This document shows positions 16,569-23,731 of a DNA stretch of 64,000 nt, piece by piece; the first letter of the stretch is position 1, and each line of letters begins with the position of its first letter. The stretch is from Nocardioides daeguensis (lineage in GTDB: Bacteria > Actinomycetota > Actinomycetes > Propionibacteriales > Nocardioidaceae): assembly GCF_019192965.1 (NCBI RefSeq), contig NZ_JAHTKU010000008.1, positions 266,279 through 330,278 of the forward strand, given 5' to 3'. The notes below the pieces were generated by a model. That model was not told the origin of the DNA. It ran no database searches and worked only from the letters and a program-made list of their open reading frames with translations. The position numbers and the translations under genes were made by a program.

Positions 16569-17594
16569 TCATCGGCCCGGTCGGAGGGCCGTGAGCATGA
16601 GGGCCAGCCGCTCGATGCCGTCGGCACCGAGCTCGAGGTGCAGGTAGCGCCCGTCCACGACGTACCTCAGGGCACGCGGGCCGCTCCACTCCGGCGGCCC
16701 GAGCAGAGCGAGCACGTCGTCGGCGCCGGCGTTCGGCGCGAGGCCGTCGACGAGGTCCTCGGGCCGCGGGTAGGCCGCGAGGCGGACGAGGATCGCCTGG
16801 ACGACACCGCGGCGCACGGACACCTCGAGGCCCGCCGCCCGGAGCGCGGCGCCGGCCCAGCGCAGCTGCGTGATGTCGCGGGACACGACGGCGCCGACGG
16901 TACTCGCGACAGCGTGCAGCGCGCCGGATCCGTCCGGTCCGCCGACGTGACGCAGCAGCGAGCGCGCGTCGCCGGCCAGCACCTCGGCGGCCGGGCTGTC
17001 GTCGGGCACCTGGCGCAGCGCGGCCGGCGGGGTCGCGCCACTGGCCCGCTCCACCCAGTCGGTGAACTCGTCGTCGCCCACGGCCGGCCACTCCGCCGGC
17101 ACGACGACATCGAAGGTCGCCTCGACCCAGCTCCGGAACGGCGCCAGCGCCGCGACCGACTCGTCGTCGGGCGGCAGCCCGAGCTCGTCGGCGGTCAGCT
17201 CCCGGTGACCGACCGCGACCAGGCGCAGGAAGTCGACGGCCGAGTCGGCCAGCAGGTAGGCCTCCCCGTCCGCGCCGAGGCCGACGAACCGCAGCGCACG
17301 CTCGTCGTCCAGCCAGATCGCGGCGGCCGAGCCGTCGCTGCCGATGGTGCCGATCGTCGCCAGGCGGTCCACCGGGAAGCCAGGAACCAGCCAGAGGTCG
17401 AGGAAACCCTCGACAGCGCCGAACACGGCACCGAAGACCGCGCCGGACACCCGGTGGCCGGCGTAGGGGGCGAGGAAGTAGCCGTGGTCGCTCGCGATGC
17501 TCCAGCCCTGGTCCTCCATCCAGCACCAGGCCTGCTCGAGCTCGTCGGGCACCTCGAGGCCGGCGGGCAGGGACGGCGAGAGGGTCGTCAGCAT
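16569..17594 (-). CDS. SMI1/KNR4-like (SUKH-type) protein
   Basis: A 341-residue soluble protein. Its first half has the SUKH-like pattern IGTIGSDGSAAAIWLDD...RFVGLGADGEAYLLADSAVDFLRLVAVGH; the second half (from about 165, DDEFTDWVERASG onward) is a separate uncharacterised region. SUKH proteins include immunity proteins for secreted toxins, but no toxin gene is nearby. ATG 17594 is used; a GTG at 17603 is the alternative. It follows the methylase gene on the same strand with a 53-base gap. Confidence 0.6.
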   Translation of the reverse strand: MLTTLSPSLPAGLEVPDELEQAWCWMEDQGWSIASDHGYFLAPYAGHRVSGAVFGAVFGAVEGFLDLWLVPGFPVDRLATIGTIGSDGSAAAIWLDDERALRFVGLGADGEAYLLADSAVDFLRLVAVGHRELTADELGLPPDDESVAALAPFRSWVEATFDVVVPAEWPAVGDDEFTDWVERASGATPPAALRQVPDDSPAAEVLAGDARSLLRHVGGPDGSGALHAVASTVGAVVSRDITQLRWAGAALRAAGLEVSVRRGVVQAILVRLAAYPRPEDLVDGLAPNAGADDVLALLGPPEWSGPRALRYVVDGRYLHLELGADGIERLALMLTALRPGR

Positions 17595-17647
17595 CCGGGA
17601 CACAGTCGGCGCGTGCCCACCCACCGGCCACCGCAAACACCGGGCGG

Positions 17648-19102
17648 TCAGGCGCCCGGCGGCCGCTGCTGCCGGCCCCGCCACCACTGGGCGGTCTCGT
17701 GATCGGCCGGCAGCCCGTAGGCAGCGGTCATCACGCCGGCCAGCTCGCCCAGGTACGCCGTCCGCGCGGTCGCGTCCGCGCGCTGGGCCGCCTCGGCAAG
17801 CCGCGCGCCCTCGTCCCAGGCGCCGCCGTCGGCCGGGAGCGGAAGAGCGGCGAGCTGGCGGGCGCTGACCTTGACCGATCCGGGGGTCAGTCCGGTCCCG
17901 AGGTAGCGAGTCGCGGCGTGGGCGACGACCGGCGGGGCGAGCAGCACGGCCAGCAGGGGCCACAGGTCCGCCCGGTTGTGGGGAACCACGCTCACCACCG
18001 GCACCGACGGCAGCCAGGCGCCCGCCTCGTCGGCGACGGCCTCGATCACGCGACCCTGCCCGGCGACCAACAGCTTGGGGACGAGGCGGGCGGTCGCCCA
18101 GCCGGCCAGTGCGCCGTCGGCGCGGAGGGCGGCGAGGTCAACCGACGGGGCGTCGTACTGCTGCCGGGCGAAGCGGGTCGGCGCGCTCCCCCAGCGGGAC
18201 TCGGCCGGATCGATCAGTCCAGTGGTGACCAGCGGGGTGCCGCCGGGAAGGCCGTCGCGGACGAAGGGCGCCAGGCCGTAGTACTGGTCGCGGAAGTCGG
18301 CGGTGCAGGTGGCGAGGTCGCCGACCGTGCCGGTGTCGCCGGGGAGGGTCACCGCCGGGATCCCGAAGCCGGGCGCCGCGAGCGCGCCCCAGCTGTCGGG
18401 GTCGGTGGCGGGCGTGGCGCCGGCCCGCACGACGGGGACGCAGGTGAGCACGGGCGTGCCGTCGAACACCGGCCGATCGGTGCACCAGAAGTCCGTGACC
18501 GCGCCACGCTCCGCGACGGCAGTCCGGACCGGCCCGGCGTCGCGGGCCGCGAGCACGGAGATCGGCTGGACGAGCGCCACCACCCCACCGGGTACGACGA
18601 GGTCGAGCGCCCGGCGCAGGAACACCGCGCTCGTGTCGGTGTAGGCCCCCAGGCCGCGGCGGTGCTCCTCGCTCTGCCCGGCCGACCGGCGCCGCAGCTG
18701 GCCGAGGAACGGCGGGTTCCCGACCACCGCGTCGAAGGTGCGCCCCTCCCAAGCGACGAGTCCGTCGGCGACGACGACCTGCTGCGCGATCGTGGCCATC
18801 GGGACGCTCGGGTCCAGCTCGTGCAGTCGCTGCCGCGCGATCCGCACGGCGTCGATGTCGAGGTCGGAGCCGTGGACCGCACGGACCCCGAGGCGGCGCG
18901 CGGCCGCGACCAGGAAGTGCCCGGTCCCGCAAGCCGGGTCGAGCACCGTCCCCGTCGTCGGCAGCGCGCGGTCGAGGACCCAGCCGACCAGCTCGGCGGG
19001 CGTGTAGAAGGATCCCTGTGCCCGACGCCGGTCGCGTTCACGGGCGGCGAGGTGGCGTTCGTACGCGTCGGCGGCCTCGTCCGCCTCGGTGCCGCGCGCC
19101 AT
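17648..19102 (-). CDS. N6-adenine DNA methyltransferase, orphan
   Basis: A 484-residue class I methyltransferase. Residues 30-61 carry GSFYTPAELVGWVL and the S-adenosylmethionine motif DPACGTG; residues 129-132 are the catalytic NPPF of the N6-adenine group. The second half, with a hydrophobic ILAARD/VLTCVPVV-type region and the KVSARQLAALPLP segment, looks like the target-recognition part of type IIG or N6_Mtase enzymes. There is no nuclease motif and no restriction gene next to it. A TAGTCT box lies 7 bases before ATG 19102, so it is probably leaderless. It could regulate gene expression or be a remnant of a restriction system. Confidence 0.85.
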   Translation of the reverse strand: MARGTEADEAADAYERHLAARERDRRRAQGSFYTPAELVGWVLDRALPTTGTVLDPACGTGHFLVAAARRLGVRAVHGSDLDIDAVRIARQRLHELDPSVPMATIAQQVVVADGLVAWEGRTFDAVVGNPPFLGQLRRRSAGQSEEHRRGLGAYTDTSAVFLRRALDLVVPGGVVALVQPISVLAARDAGPVRTAVAERGAVTDFWCTDRPVFDGTPVLTCVPVVRAGATPATDPDSWGALAAPGFGIPAVTLPGDTGTVGDLATCTADFRDQYYGLAPFVRDGLPGGTPLVTTGLIDPAESRWGSAPTRFARQQYDAPSVDLAALRADGALAGWATARLVPKLLVAGQGRVIEAVADEAGAWLPSVPVVSVVPHNRADLWPLLAVLLAPPVVAHAATRYLGTGLTPGSVKVSARQLAALPLPADGGAWDEGARLAEAAQRADATARTAYLGELAGVMTAAYGLPADHETAQWWRGRQQRPPGA

Positions 19103-19109
19103 GCTGGGG

Positions 19110-19115
19110 AGACTA
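19110..19115 (-). promoter_or_regulatory. -10 box, leaderless start of the methylase gene
   Basis: TAGTCT on the minus strand, 7 bases before ATG 19102. It lies 11 bases from the NrtR-type operator, so the divergent promoters may affect each other. Confidence 0.5.
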
Positions 19116-19125
19116 GAGGAACCCT

Positions 19126-19148
19126 GTTATAGTCATTATGACTACAAC
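19126..19148. promoter_or_regulatory. NrtR operator of the NAD salvage operon
   Basis: A 23-base dyad with half-sites GTTATAGTCAT and ATGACTACAAC around one central T; the only imperfect pair is A/C at positions 4 and 20. It lies 15 bases before the pncB ATG and overlaps a TATAGT that could be the -10 box. The third cistron of the operon encodes a Nudix-winged-helix regulator of the NrtR family, whose known sites are AT-rich dyads of the TAGTCA-N3-TGACTA kind. Repression released by ADP-ribose or related NAD metabolites is the known NrtR mechanism. Confidence 0.85.
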
Positions 19149-19162
19149 ATCGAGGAGCTGCG

Positions 19163-21052
19163 ATGGACCGCACCGGACTGCTCACCGACCGCTACGAGCT
19201 CACCATGCTCGACTCGTTCGTGCGCGACGGCAGCGCCGGGCGCCCCGCGGTGTTCGAGGCCTTCGCCCGCCGCCTGCCCGAGGGGCGTCGCTACGGCATG
19301 CTCGCCGGGCTGGGCCGGCTGCTCGACGCCATCGAGCACTTCTCCTACGACGCCGACGAGCTCGCGTGGCTGCAGGAGCAGGGGGTGATCGGCGCCGAGA
19401 CCGCCCGGTGGCTGGCCGACTTCCGGTTCACCGGCGACATCGACGGCTACCGCGAGGGCGACCTCTACTTCCCCGGCAGCCCGATCCTCACCGTCAGCGG
19501 ATCCCTCGGCGAGTGCCTCCTGCTCGAGACCCTGGTGCTCAGCGTCCTCAACCACGACACCGCCATCGCCAGCGCGGCCGCCCGGATGGTCGACGCCGCG
19601 CAGGGCCGGCCGATCATCGAGATGGGCGGGCGCCGTACCCACGAGGAGGCGGCGGTCGCGACCGCGCGGGCGGCGTACCTCGCCGGGTTCGCGACCACCA
19701 GCAACCTGGCCGCCGGGCGGAGGTACGGCCTCCCGACCGCGGGAACCGCCGCCCACGCGTTCACCCTGGCCCACGACACCGAGGCCGACGCCTTCCGCAG
19801 CCAGGTCGAGGCACTCGGCGTCGGCACCACGCTGCTCGTCGACACCTACGACATCACCCAGGGCATCCGCACCGCCGTCGAGGTCGCCGGCACCGGCCTG
19901 GGGGCCGTCCGGATCGACTCCGGCGACCTGGCCGAGGAGTCGCACAAGGCGCGCGTCCTGCTCGACGCGCTCGGCGCGACCTCCACCCGGATCGTCGTGA
20001 CCAGCGACCTCGACGAGTTCGTCATCACCGCGCTCGCGGACGCCCCGATCGACGGCTACGGCGTCGGCACCCGCGTCGCCACCGGCTCCGGCCACCCCAC
20101 CGCGAGCATGGTCTACAAGCTGGTCGCGATCGCCGACGCCCCGGGCGAGCCGCTGCGCTCGGTTGCGAAGAAGTCGAAGGACAAGGGATCGGTGGGCGGC
20201 CGCAAACACGCCTTCCGGGAGTACGACGCCGGCGGCACCCTGCTCGCCGAGTGGTTCACCGGCCAGGACGCTCCCCGGCCCGGCCCCGGCGCACGCCCGG
20301 TCCAGGTCGCACTGGTCCGCGCCGGGGAGGTCGTGCACCGCCCCCCGCTCACCGAGGTCCGCGCGTTCGCGGCCGCGACCCTGGCCACCCTGCCGGCCGA
20401 CGCGCGCACGGTCGCCGCCGGACCGGCGTACCTGACCGCCACGCTTCGAGAGGAGACAGCCATGGCAGCACCCGGCACGAGGGCGTTGATCGTCGTCGAC
20501 GTCCAGAACGACTTCGTCGAGGGCGGCTCGCTCGGCGTCCCCGGCGGCCGCGAGGTCGCCGGTCGGATCAGCGACCACCTCGCCGCCCACGCCGGCGACT
20601 ACGCCGTGGTCGCCGCGTCACGCGACTGGCACCACGCTGGGGAGACCAACGGCGGCCACTTCCACGCCCCCGGTGAGCAACCGGACTTCGTGACCACCTG
20701 GCCGGTCCACTGCGTCCAGGGCGAGGCCGGCTCCGAGTACGCCCCCGAGCTGGAGACCTCCGCCGTCACCCACCACGTGGTGAAGGGCATGGGCGAGCCG
20801 GCGTACTCCGCCTTCGAGGGGATCACCGCCGACGGCGAGCGGCTGGCCGACGTGCTGCGGTCCGCGGGCGTCGACCGGGTCGACGTCACCGGCATCGCGA
20901 CCGACTACTGCGTGCGCGCCACGGCCCTCGACGCCGTCCGCGCGGGCTTCCGGGTCCGGCTCCTCGACGGCCTGCACGCCGGCGTCGCCCCCGACTCGTC
21001 GAAGGCGGCGATCGAGGAGCTGGCCGCGGCCGGCGTCGAGGTGGCCCGATGA
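19163..21052 (+). CDS. In-frame fusion of nicotinate phosphoribosyltransferase and nicotinamidase
   Basis: One uninterrupted 629-codon frame. Residues 1-433 are nicotinate phosphoribosyltransferase (Pnc[15 protein letters not shown], then [16 protein letters not shown]), which makes nicotinate mononucleotide. Residues 434-629 are nicotinamidase (Pnc[16 protein letters not shown] with the catalytic Asp, the metal site in SRDWHH, and ATDYCVRA with the nucleophilic Cys), which deamidates nicotinamide to nicotinate. The two are normally separate proteins. The junction holds a perfect internal ribosome binding site (AGAGGAG, 6 bases before ATG 20462) translated as REETA, so both a fusion and a free PncA of 196 residues could be made. 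GAGGAG precedes ATG 19163. The order of activities (amidase then transferase) makes a fused salvage enzyme sensible, but a lost stop codon or sequence error is possible. Confidence 0.9.
   Translation: MDRTGLLTDRYELTMLDSFVRDGSAGRPAVFEAFARRLPEGRRYGMLAGLGRLLDAIEHFSYDADELAWLQEQGVIGAETARWLADFRFTGDIDGYREGDLYFPGSPILTVSGSLGECLLLETLVLSVLNHDTAIASAAARMVDAAQGRPIIEMGGRRTHEEAAVATARAAYLAGFATTSNLAAGRRYGLPTAGTAAHAFTLAHDTEADAFRSQVEALGVGTTLLVDTYDITQGIRTAVEVAGTGLGAVRIDSGDLAEESHKARVLLDALGATSTRIVVTSDLDEFVITALADAPIDGYGVGTRVATGSGHPTASMVYKLVAIADAPGEPLRSVAKKSKDKGSVGGRKHAFREYDAGGTLLAEWFTGQDAPRPGPGARPVQVALVRAGEVVHRPPLTEVRAFAAATLATLPADARTVAAGPAYLTATLREETAMAAPGTRALIVVDVQNDFVEGGSLGVPGGREVAGRISDHLAAHAGDYAVVAASRDWHHAGETNGGHFHAPGEQPDFVTTWPVHCVQGEAGSEYAPELETSAVTHHVVKGMGEPAYSAFEGITADGERLADVLRSAGVDRVDVTGIATDYCVRATALDAVRAGFRVRLLDGLHAGVAPDSSKAAIEELAAAGVEVAR
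20448..20464 (+). promoter_or_regulatory. Internal ribosome binding site and start codon of pncA
   Basis: GAGAGGAG at 20448-20455, 6 bases, then ATG 20462. It lies inside the fused pncB-pncA frame and is as good as any site in the window, arguing that PncA was, or still is, translated on its own. Confidence 0.75.
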
Positions 21053-21750
21053 CCGCCCCCCACCCGCCGTTCGCGGTGGCCGTCGACCTGGCCGTGTTCA
21101 CCATCCGCGACGGCGCGCTCGCCGTGCTGCTGGTCGAGCGCGGCGAGGAGCCCTTCCGCGGATCGTGGGCACTGCCGGGCGGGTTCGTCGAGCCCGACGA
21201 GGACGCCGAGCAGGCCGCCTGGCGCGAGCTGCGCGAGGAGACCGGGATGGCGCGCTTCCCCGGCCACCTCGAGCAGCTGCGGACCTACTCCGCCCCCGAC
21301 CGCGACCCGCGCCAGCGCGTGGTCTCCATCGCCCACGTCGCCCTCGCCCCCGACCTGCCCGAACCGCAGGCCGGCACCGACGCCGCCGACGCCCGCTGGT
21401 GGGTCGTCGACGACCTGCTCGAGGGCGACGACGGACCCACCCTGGCCTTCGACCACCGGCAGATCCTGCTCGACGCCCGCGAACGGGTCCGGGCCAAGCT
21501 GGAGTACACGACGCTGGCCACCGAGTTCGTCGCCGAGCCGTTCACCCTCCCCGAGCTGCGCCGCGTGTACGCCGCCGTCTGGGGCACGCCCCCGGACCTC
21601 GGCAACTTCCGCCGCAAGGTCCTCGGCACCGACGGCTTCGTCGTCCCCACCGACGTCCGCGGCGAGGCGACCGAGGCCGGCGGACGGCGGGCGTTGCTCT
21701 ACCGACGGGGTACGGCGACGGTCGTCTCTCCCCCGATGGCTCGCGGCTGA
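21049..21750 (+). CDS. nrtR: NrtR, Nudix-type repressor of NAD metabolism
   Basis: A 233-residue two-domain protein. Residues about 8-145 form a Nudix domain with an intact catalytic box ([15 protein letters not shown] then RELREETGM); residues about 155-230 form the winged helix typical of NrtR ([27 protein letters not shown]). In most NrtR proteins the domain senses ADP-ribose; because the catalytic Glu residues are all kept here it might also hydrolyse a ligand. ATG 21049 overlaps the pncBA stop in ATGA. The operator at 19126-19148 makes autoregulation of the operon very likely. Confidence 0.93.
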   Translation: MTAPHPPFAVAVDLAVFTIRDGALAVLLVERGEEPFRGSWALPGGFVEPDEDAEQAAWRELREETGMARFPGHLEQLRTYSAPDRDPRQRVVSIAHVALAPDLPEPQAGTDAADARWWVVDDLLEGDDGPTLAFDHRQILLDARERVRAKLEYTTLATEFVAEPFTLPELRRVYAAVWGTPPDLGNFRRKVLGTDGFVVPTDVRGEATEAGGRRALLYRRGTATVVSPPMARG

Positions 21751-21764
21751 TCTCGGCCGAGGAC

Positions 21765-21829
21765 GTTGCGGTTTGGTCCCCAACCGCAACGACACGCCGG
21801 CAGATGCTGCGGTTTGGGACCAAACCGCA
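21765..21829 (+). terminator. Two related hairpins after nrtR
   Basis: Hairpin 1 (21765-21790) has arms GTTGCGGTT(T)GG / CCAACCGCAAC around a short loop. Hairpin 2 (21808-21829) is TGCGGTTTGG-GA-CCAAACCGCA, a perfect dyad. The two share the same arm sequence and seem to be a duplicated element 43 bases apart. They follow the nrtR stop by 14 bases and precede the arsR promoter, so they most likely terminate the NAD operon; no T-tract is present. Confidence 0.65.
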
Positions 21830-21837
21830 ACACCTCC

Positions 21838-21893
21838 TCAACCCGATGGTTGACAGTCGCGGCCGATCGGCATCTAATCAACCACATGGTTGA
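21838..21893 (+). promoter_or_regulatory. arsR promoter with two operators
   Basis: TTGACA (21850-21855), 17 bases, TCTAAT (21873-21878): a near-consensus sigma-70 promoter. Two identical-type dyads TCAACC-N4-GGTTGA lie at 21838-21853 (over the -35 box) and 21878-21893 (over the start site and ATG). Bound ArsR at both would shut the promoter completely. The ATG at 21886 is 7 bases after the -10 box, so the transcript is probably leaderless. Confidence 0.88.
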
Positions 21894-22770
21894 GCAAGAC
21901 GATCGGCTCTCCCGGGTCTTCGCCGCCCTCGCCGACCCGACCCGCCGCGACATGGTGACCCGCCTGGCGGCGGGCGACGCGACGGTGAGCGAGCTGGCGG
22001 CGCCGTACGACGTCTCGCTGCAGGCGGTCTCCAAGCACCTCAAGGTGCTCGAGGAGGCGGGCCTGGTCCGGCGCAGCCGCGACGCGCAACGGCGTCCGGT
22101 CCACCTGGACGCGGAGGTGTTCGACCTGATGACGAAGTGGATCGAGCGCTACCGGCAGCAGGCCGAGGCGCGCTACCGGCGCCTGGACCAGGTCCTCGCC
22201 CGAATGCAGGGCGAGCACACCGCCCACGGACGACGAGCACGAGCGAGGCGAAGGAGCAGCAGGATGAGCACCAGCAGCACGGCACCCGAGGTCCTGATCG
22301 AGGCGGATCCCGACGTCCCCACGGTCCGGATCGTGCGCGAGTTCGACGCCCCGCGCGAGCTCGTCTTCCGCGCCCACGTCGAGCCCGAGCTGGTCACCCA
22401 GTGGCTGGGCCCCGACTCGGTCGGCATGGCGATCGACCTGTGGGACATCCGCACCGGCGGCGCGTACCGCTACACCGCGCTGCGCGACGGCGCGGAGATC
22501 GCCCACTTCTACGGCGCGGTGCACCGCGTCGACGAGAACGAACGGATCGTGCAGACCTTCGGCTTCGAGGAGATGCCCGACGCGGTCAGCCTCGACACGA
22601 TGGTCTTCGTCGCCCTGCCCGGCGACCGCACCCGGCTCGAGGCGCTGTCGGTGGTCTACGACTTCGAGTCCCGCGCCGGGATGCTCGCCAGCGGGATGGA
22701 GGTCGGCATCACCGAGGGGTACGCCGCCCTCGACCGCCTTCTCGCCTCGCTCTCCGGGGACGCGGAGTGA
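21886..22770 (+). CDS. ArsR-family regulator fused in frame to an SRPBCC (AHSA1) domain protein
   Basis: A continuous 294-codon frame. Residues 1-100 are an ArsR winged helix (FAALADPTRRDMVTRLAAGD, LQAVSKHLKVLEEAGLV); no metal-binding Cys pair is seen. Residues 100-126 are an Arg-rich linker. Residues 127-294 are an SRPBCC / AHSA1 (Aha1-like) domain (VRIVREFDAPRELVFRAHVE, TQWLGP, GGAYRYTALRDG). The two families are usually adjacent separate genes. Here ATG 22264 has AAGGAG 7 bases upstream inside the frame, so the second protein could also be made alone. A one-base shift would end ArsR at a TGA overlapping this ATG, with a hydrophilic tail, so the fusion may be recent. Substrate of the SRPBCC domain is unknown. 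Confidence 0.85.
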   Translation: MVEQDDRLSRVFAALADPTRRDMVTRLAAGDATVSELAAPYDVSLQAVSKHLKVLEEAGLVRRSRDAQRRPVHLDAEVFDLMTKWIERYRQQAEARYRRLDQVLARMQGEHTAHGRRARARRRSSRMSTSSTAPEVLIEADPDVPTVRIVREFDAPRELVFRAHVEPELVTQWLGPDSVGMAIDLWDIRTGGAYRYTALRDGAEIAHFYGAVHRVDENERIVQTFGFEEMPDAVSLDTMVFVALPGDRTRLEALSVVYDFESRAGMLASGMEVGITEGYAALDRLLASLSGDAE

Positions 22771-23342
22771 TCCCCGGCGCTCCGGCCGAGGAGCACCGCA
22801 GCATCGCGGGCACCTTCGGCGCGAGGGTGCGCGGGGTGGCCGCGGAGGGCTGGGACGCGCCGACGCCGGTCGCTCAGTGGCGGGCGCGCGACGTCGTACG
22901 TCACCTGGTCGAGTGGTTCCCCGCGTTCCTCGCCGACGGCTCCGACATCGAGCTCCCACCCGGCCCGGACGTCGACGTCGACCCGGTCGCGGCGTGGGAC
23001 CACCACGCTGCCGCGGTCCAGGCCGTCCTCGACGACCCGGCGTACGCCGACGTCACCTTCACGCACCCCCGACTCCCCCCGCTGCCGCTCCCCCGCGCGA
23101 TCGCGCAGTTCTACACCGGCGACGTCTTCCTGCACACCTGGGACCTCGCCCGCGCCACCGGCCAGGACGACACCCTCGACGCCGAGCGCTGCCGGGTGAT
23201 GCTGCACGGCATGGAGCCGCTCGACGAGATGCTGCGCCAGAGCGGGCAGTACGGTCCGCGGGTGCCGGTCGCCGGGGACGCGCGCTGGCAGGACCGGCTG
23301 ATCGGGTTCATCGGCCGCGACCCCGCCTGGCAGCCGTCGTAA
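22767..23342 (+). CDS. TIGR03086-type (mycothiol-dependent isomerase-like) protein
   Basis: A 191-residue DinB-fold protein. WRARDVVRHLVEWFPAFL carries the first conserved His and FYTGDVFLHTWDLARATGQD is the signature block of TIGR03086 with the metal-type HxWD motif. GTG 22767 overlaps the preceding stop (GTGA), so it is translationally coupled to the ArsR-SRPBCC gene. Probably a metal- and thiol-dependent enzyme of unknown substrate; ArsR, SRPBCC and DinB-fold genes together are a recurrent actinobacterial trio. Confidence 0.85.
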   Translation: MIPGAPAEEHRSIAGTFGARVRGVAAEGWDAPTPVAQWRARDVVRHLVEWFPAFLADGSDIELPPGPDVDVDPVAAWDHHAAAVQAVLDDPAYADVTFTHPRLPPLPLPRAIAQFYTGDVFLHTWDLARATGQDDTLDAERCRVMLHGMEPLDEMLRQSGQYGPRVPVAGDARWQDRLIGFIGRDPAWQPS

Positions 23343-23371
23343 ACGGGTCGAGCGATGTCGGTGGCCGGTCC

Positions 23372-23377
23372 TAGCCT
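23372..23377 (+). promoter_or_regulatory. -10 box, leaderless start of the TfoX-N gene
   Basis: TAGCCT ends 6 bases before ATG 23384. Confidence 0.55.
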
Positions 23378-23383
23378 GCTGCC

Positions 23384-23731
23384 ATGGCGTACGACGAAGA
23401 GCTGGCCGGGCGGCTCCGCGACCTCCTCGCGGAGGAGCCGGCTGCGGCGGGGCGCGAGCTCACCGAGAGGAAGATGTTCGGCGGACTGGGCCTCATGGTC
23501 GCCGGCAACATGGCCGTCGCCGCCAGTGGCCAGGGCGGCCTGATGGTGCGGGTCGACCCGGCCGAGGGCGAGGAGCTGGTGGCCACGACGCCGGCGTACC
23601 CGATGGAGATGCGCGGCAGAGCGATGAGCGGCTGGCTGCGGGTCGACCTCGCCGACCTCGCCACCGACGAGGCGCTGGGCGCGTGGGTGCACCGCGGCGC
23701 GTCGTACGCCGCGTCCCTGCCGCCCAAGTGA
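23384..23731 (+). CDS. TfoX N-terminal domain protein
   Basis: A 115-residue protein consisting only of the TfoX N-terminal domain: RKMFGGLGLMVAGNMAVAAS followed by a short strand-rich core and a C-terminal MRGRAMSGWLRVD motif. In Haemophilus the full protein regulates competence, but single-domain actinobacterial members have no known role. ATG 23384 has a -10 box 6 bases upstream. Its stop overlaps the following MFS start by four bases. Confidence 0.85.
   Translation: MAYDEELAGRLRDLLAEEPAAAGRELTERKMFGGLGLMVAGNMAVAASGQGGLMVRVDPAEGEELVATTPAYPMEMRGRAMSGWLRVDLADLATDEALGAWVHRGASYAASLPPK

Noticed and set aside
18138..18932. A frame overlapping the methylase on the same strand
   Set aside because: Out-of-frame Arg-rich shadow; the methylase frame holds the SAM and NPPF motifs.
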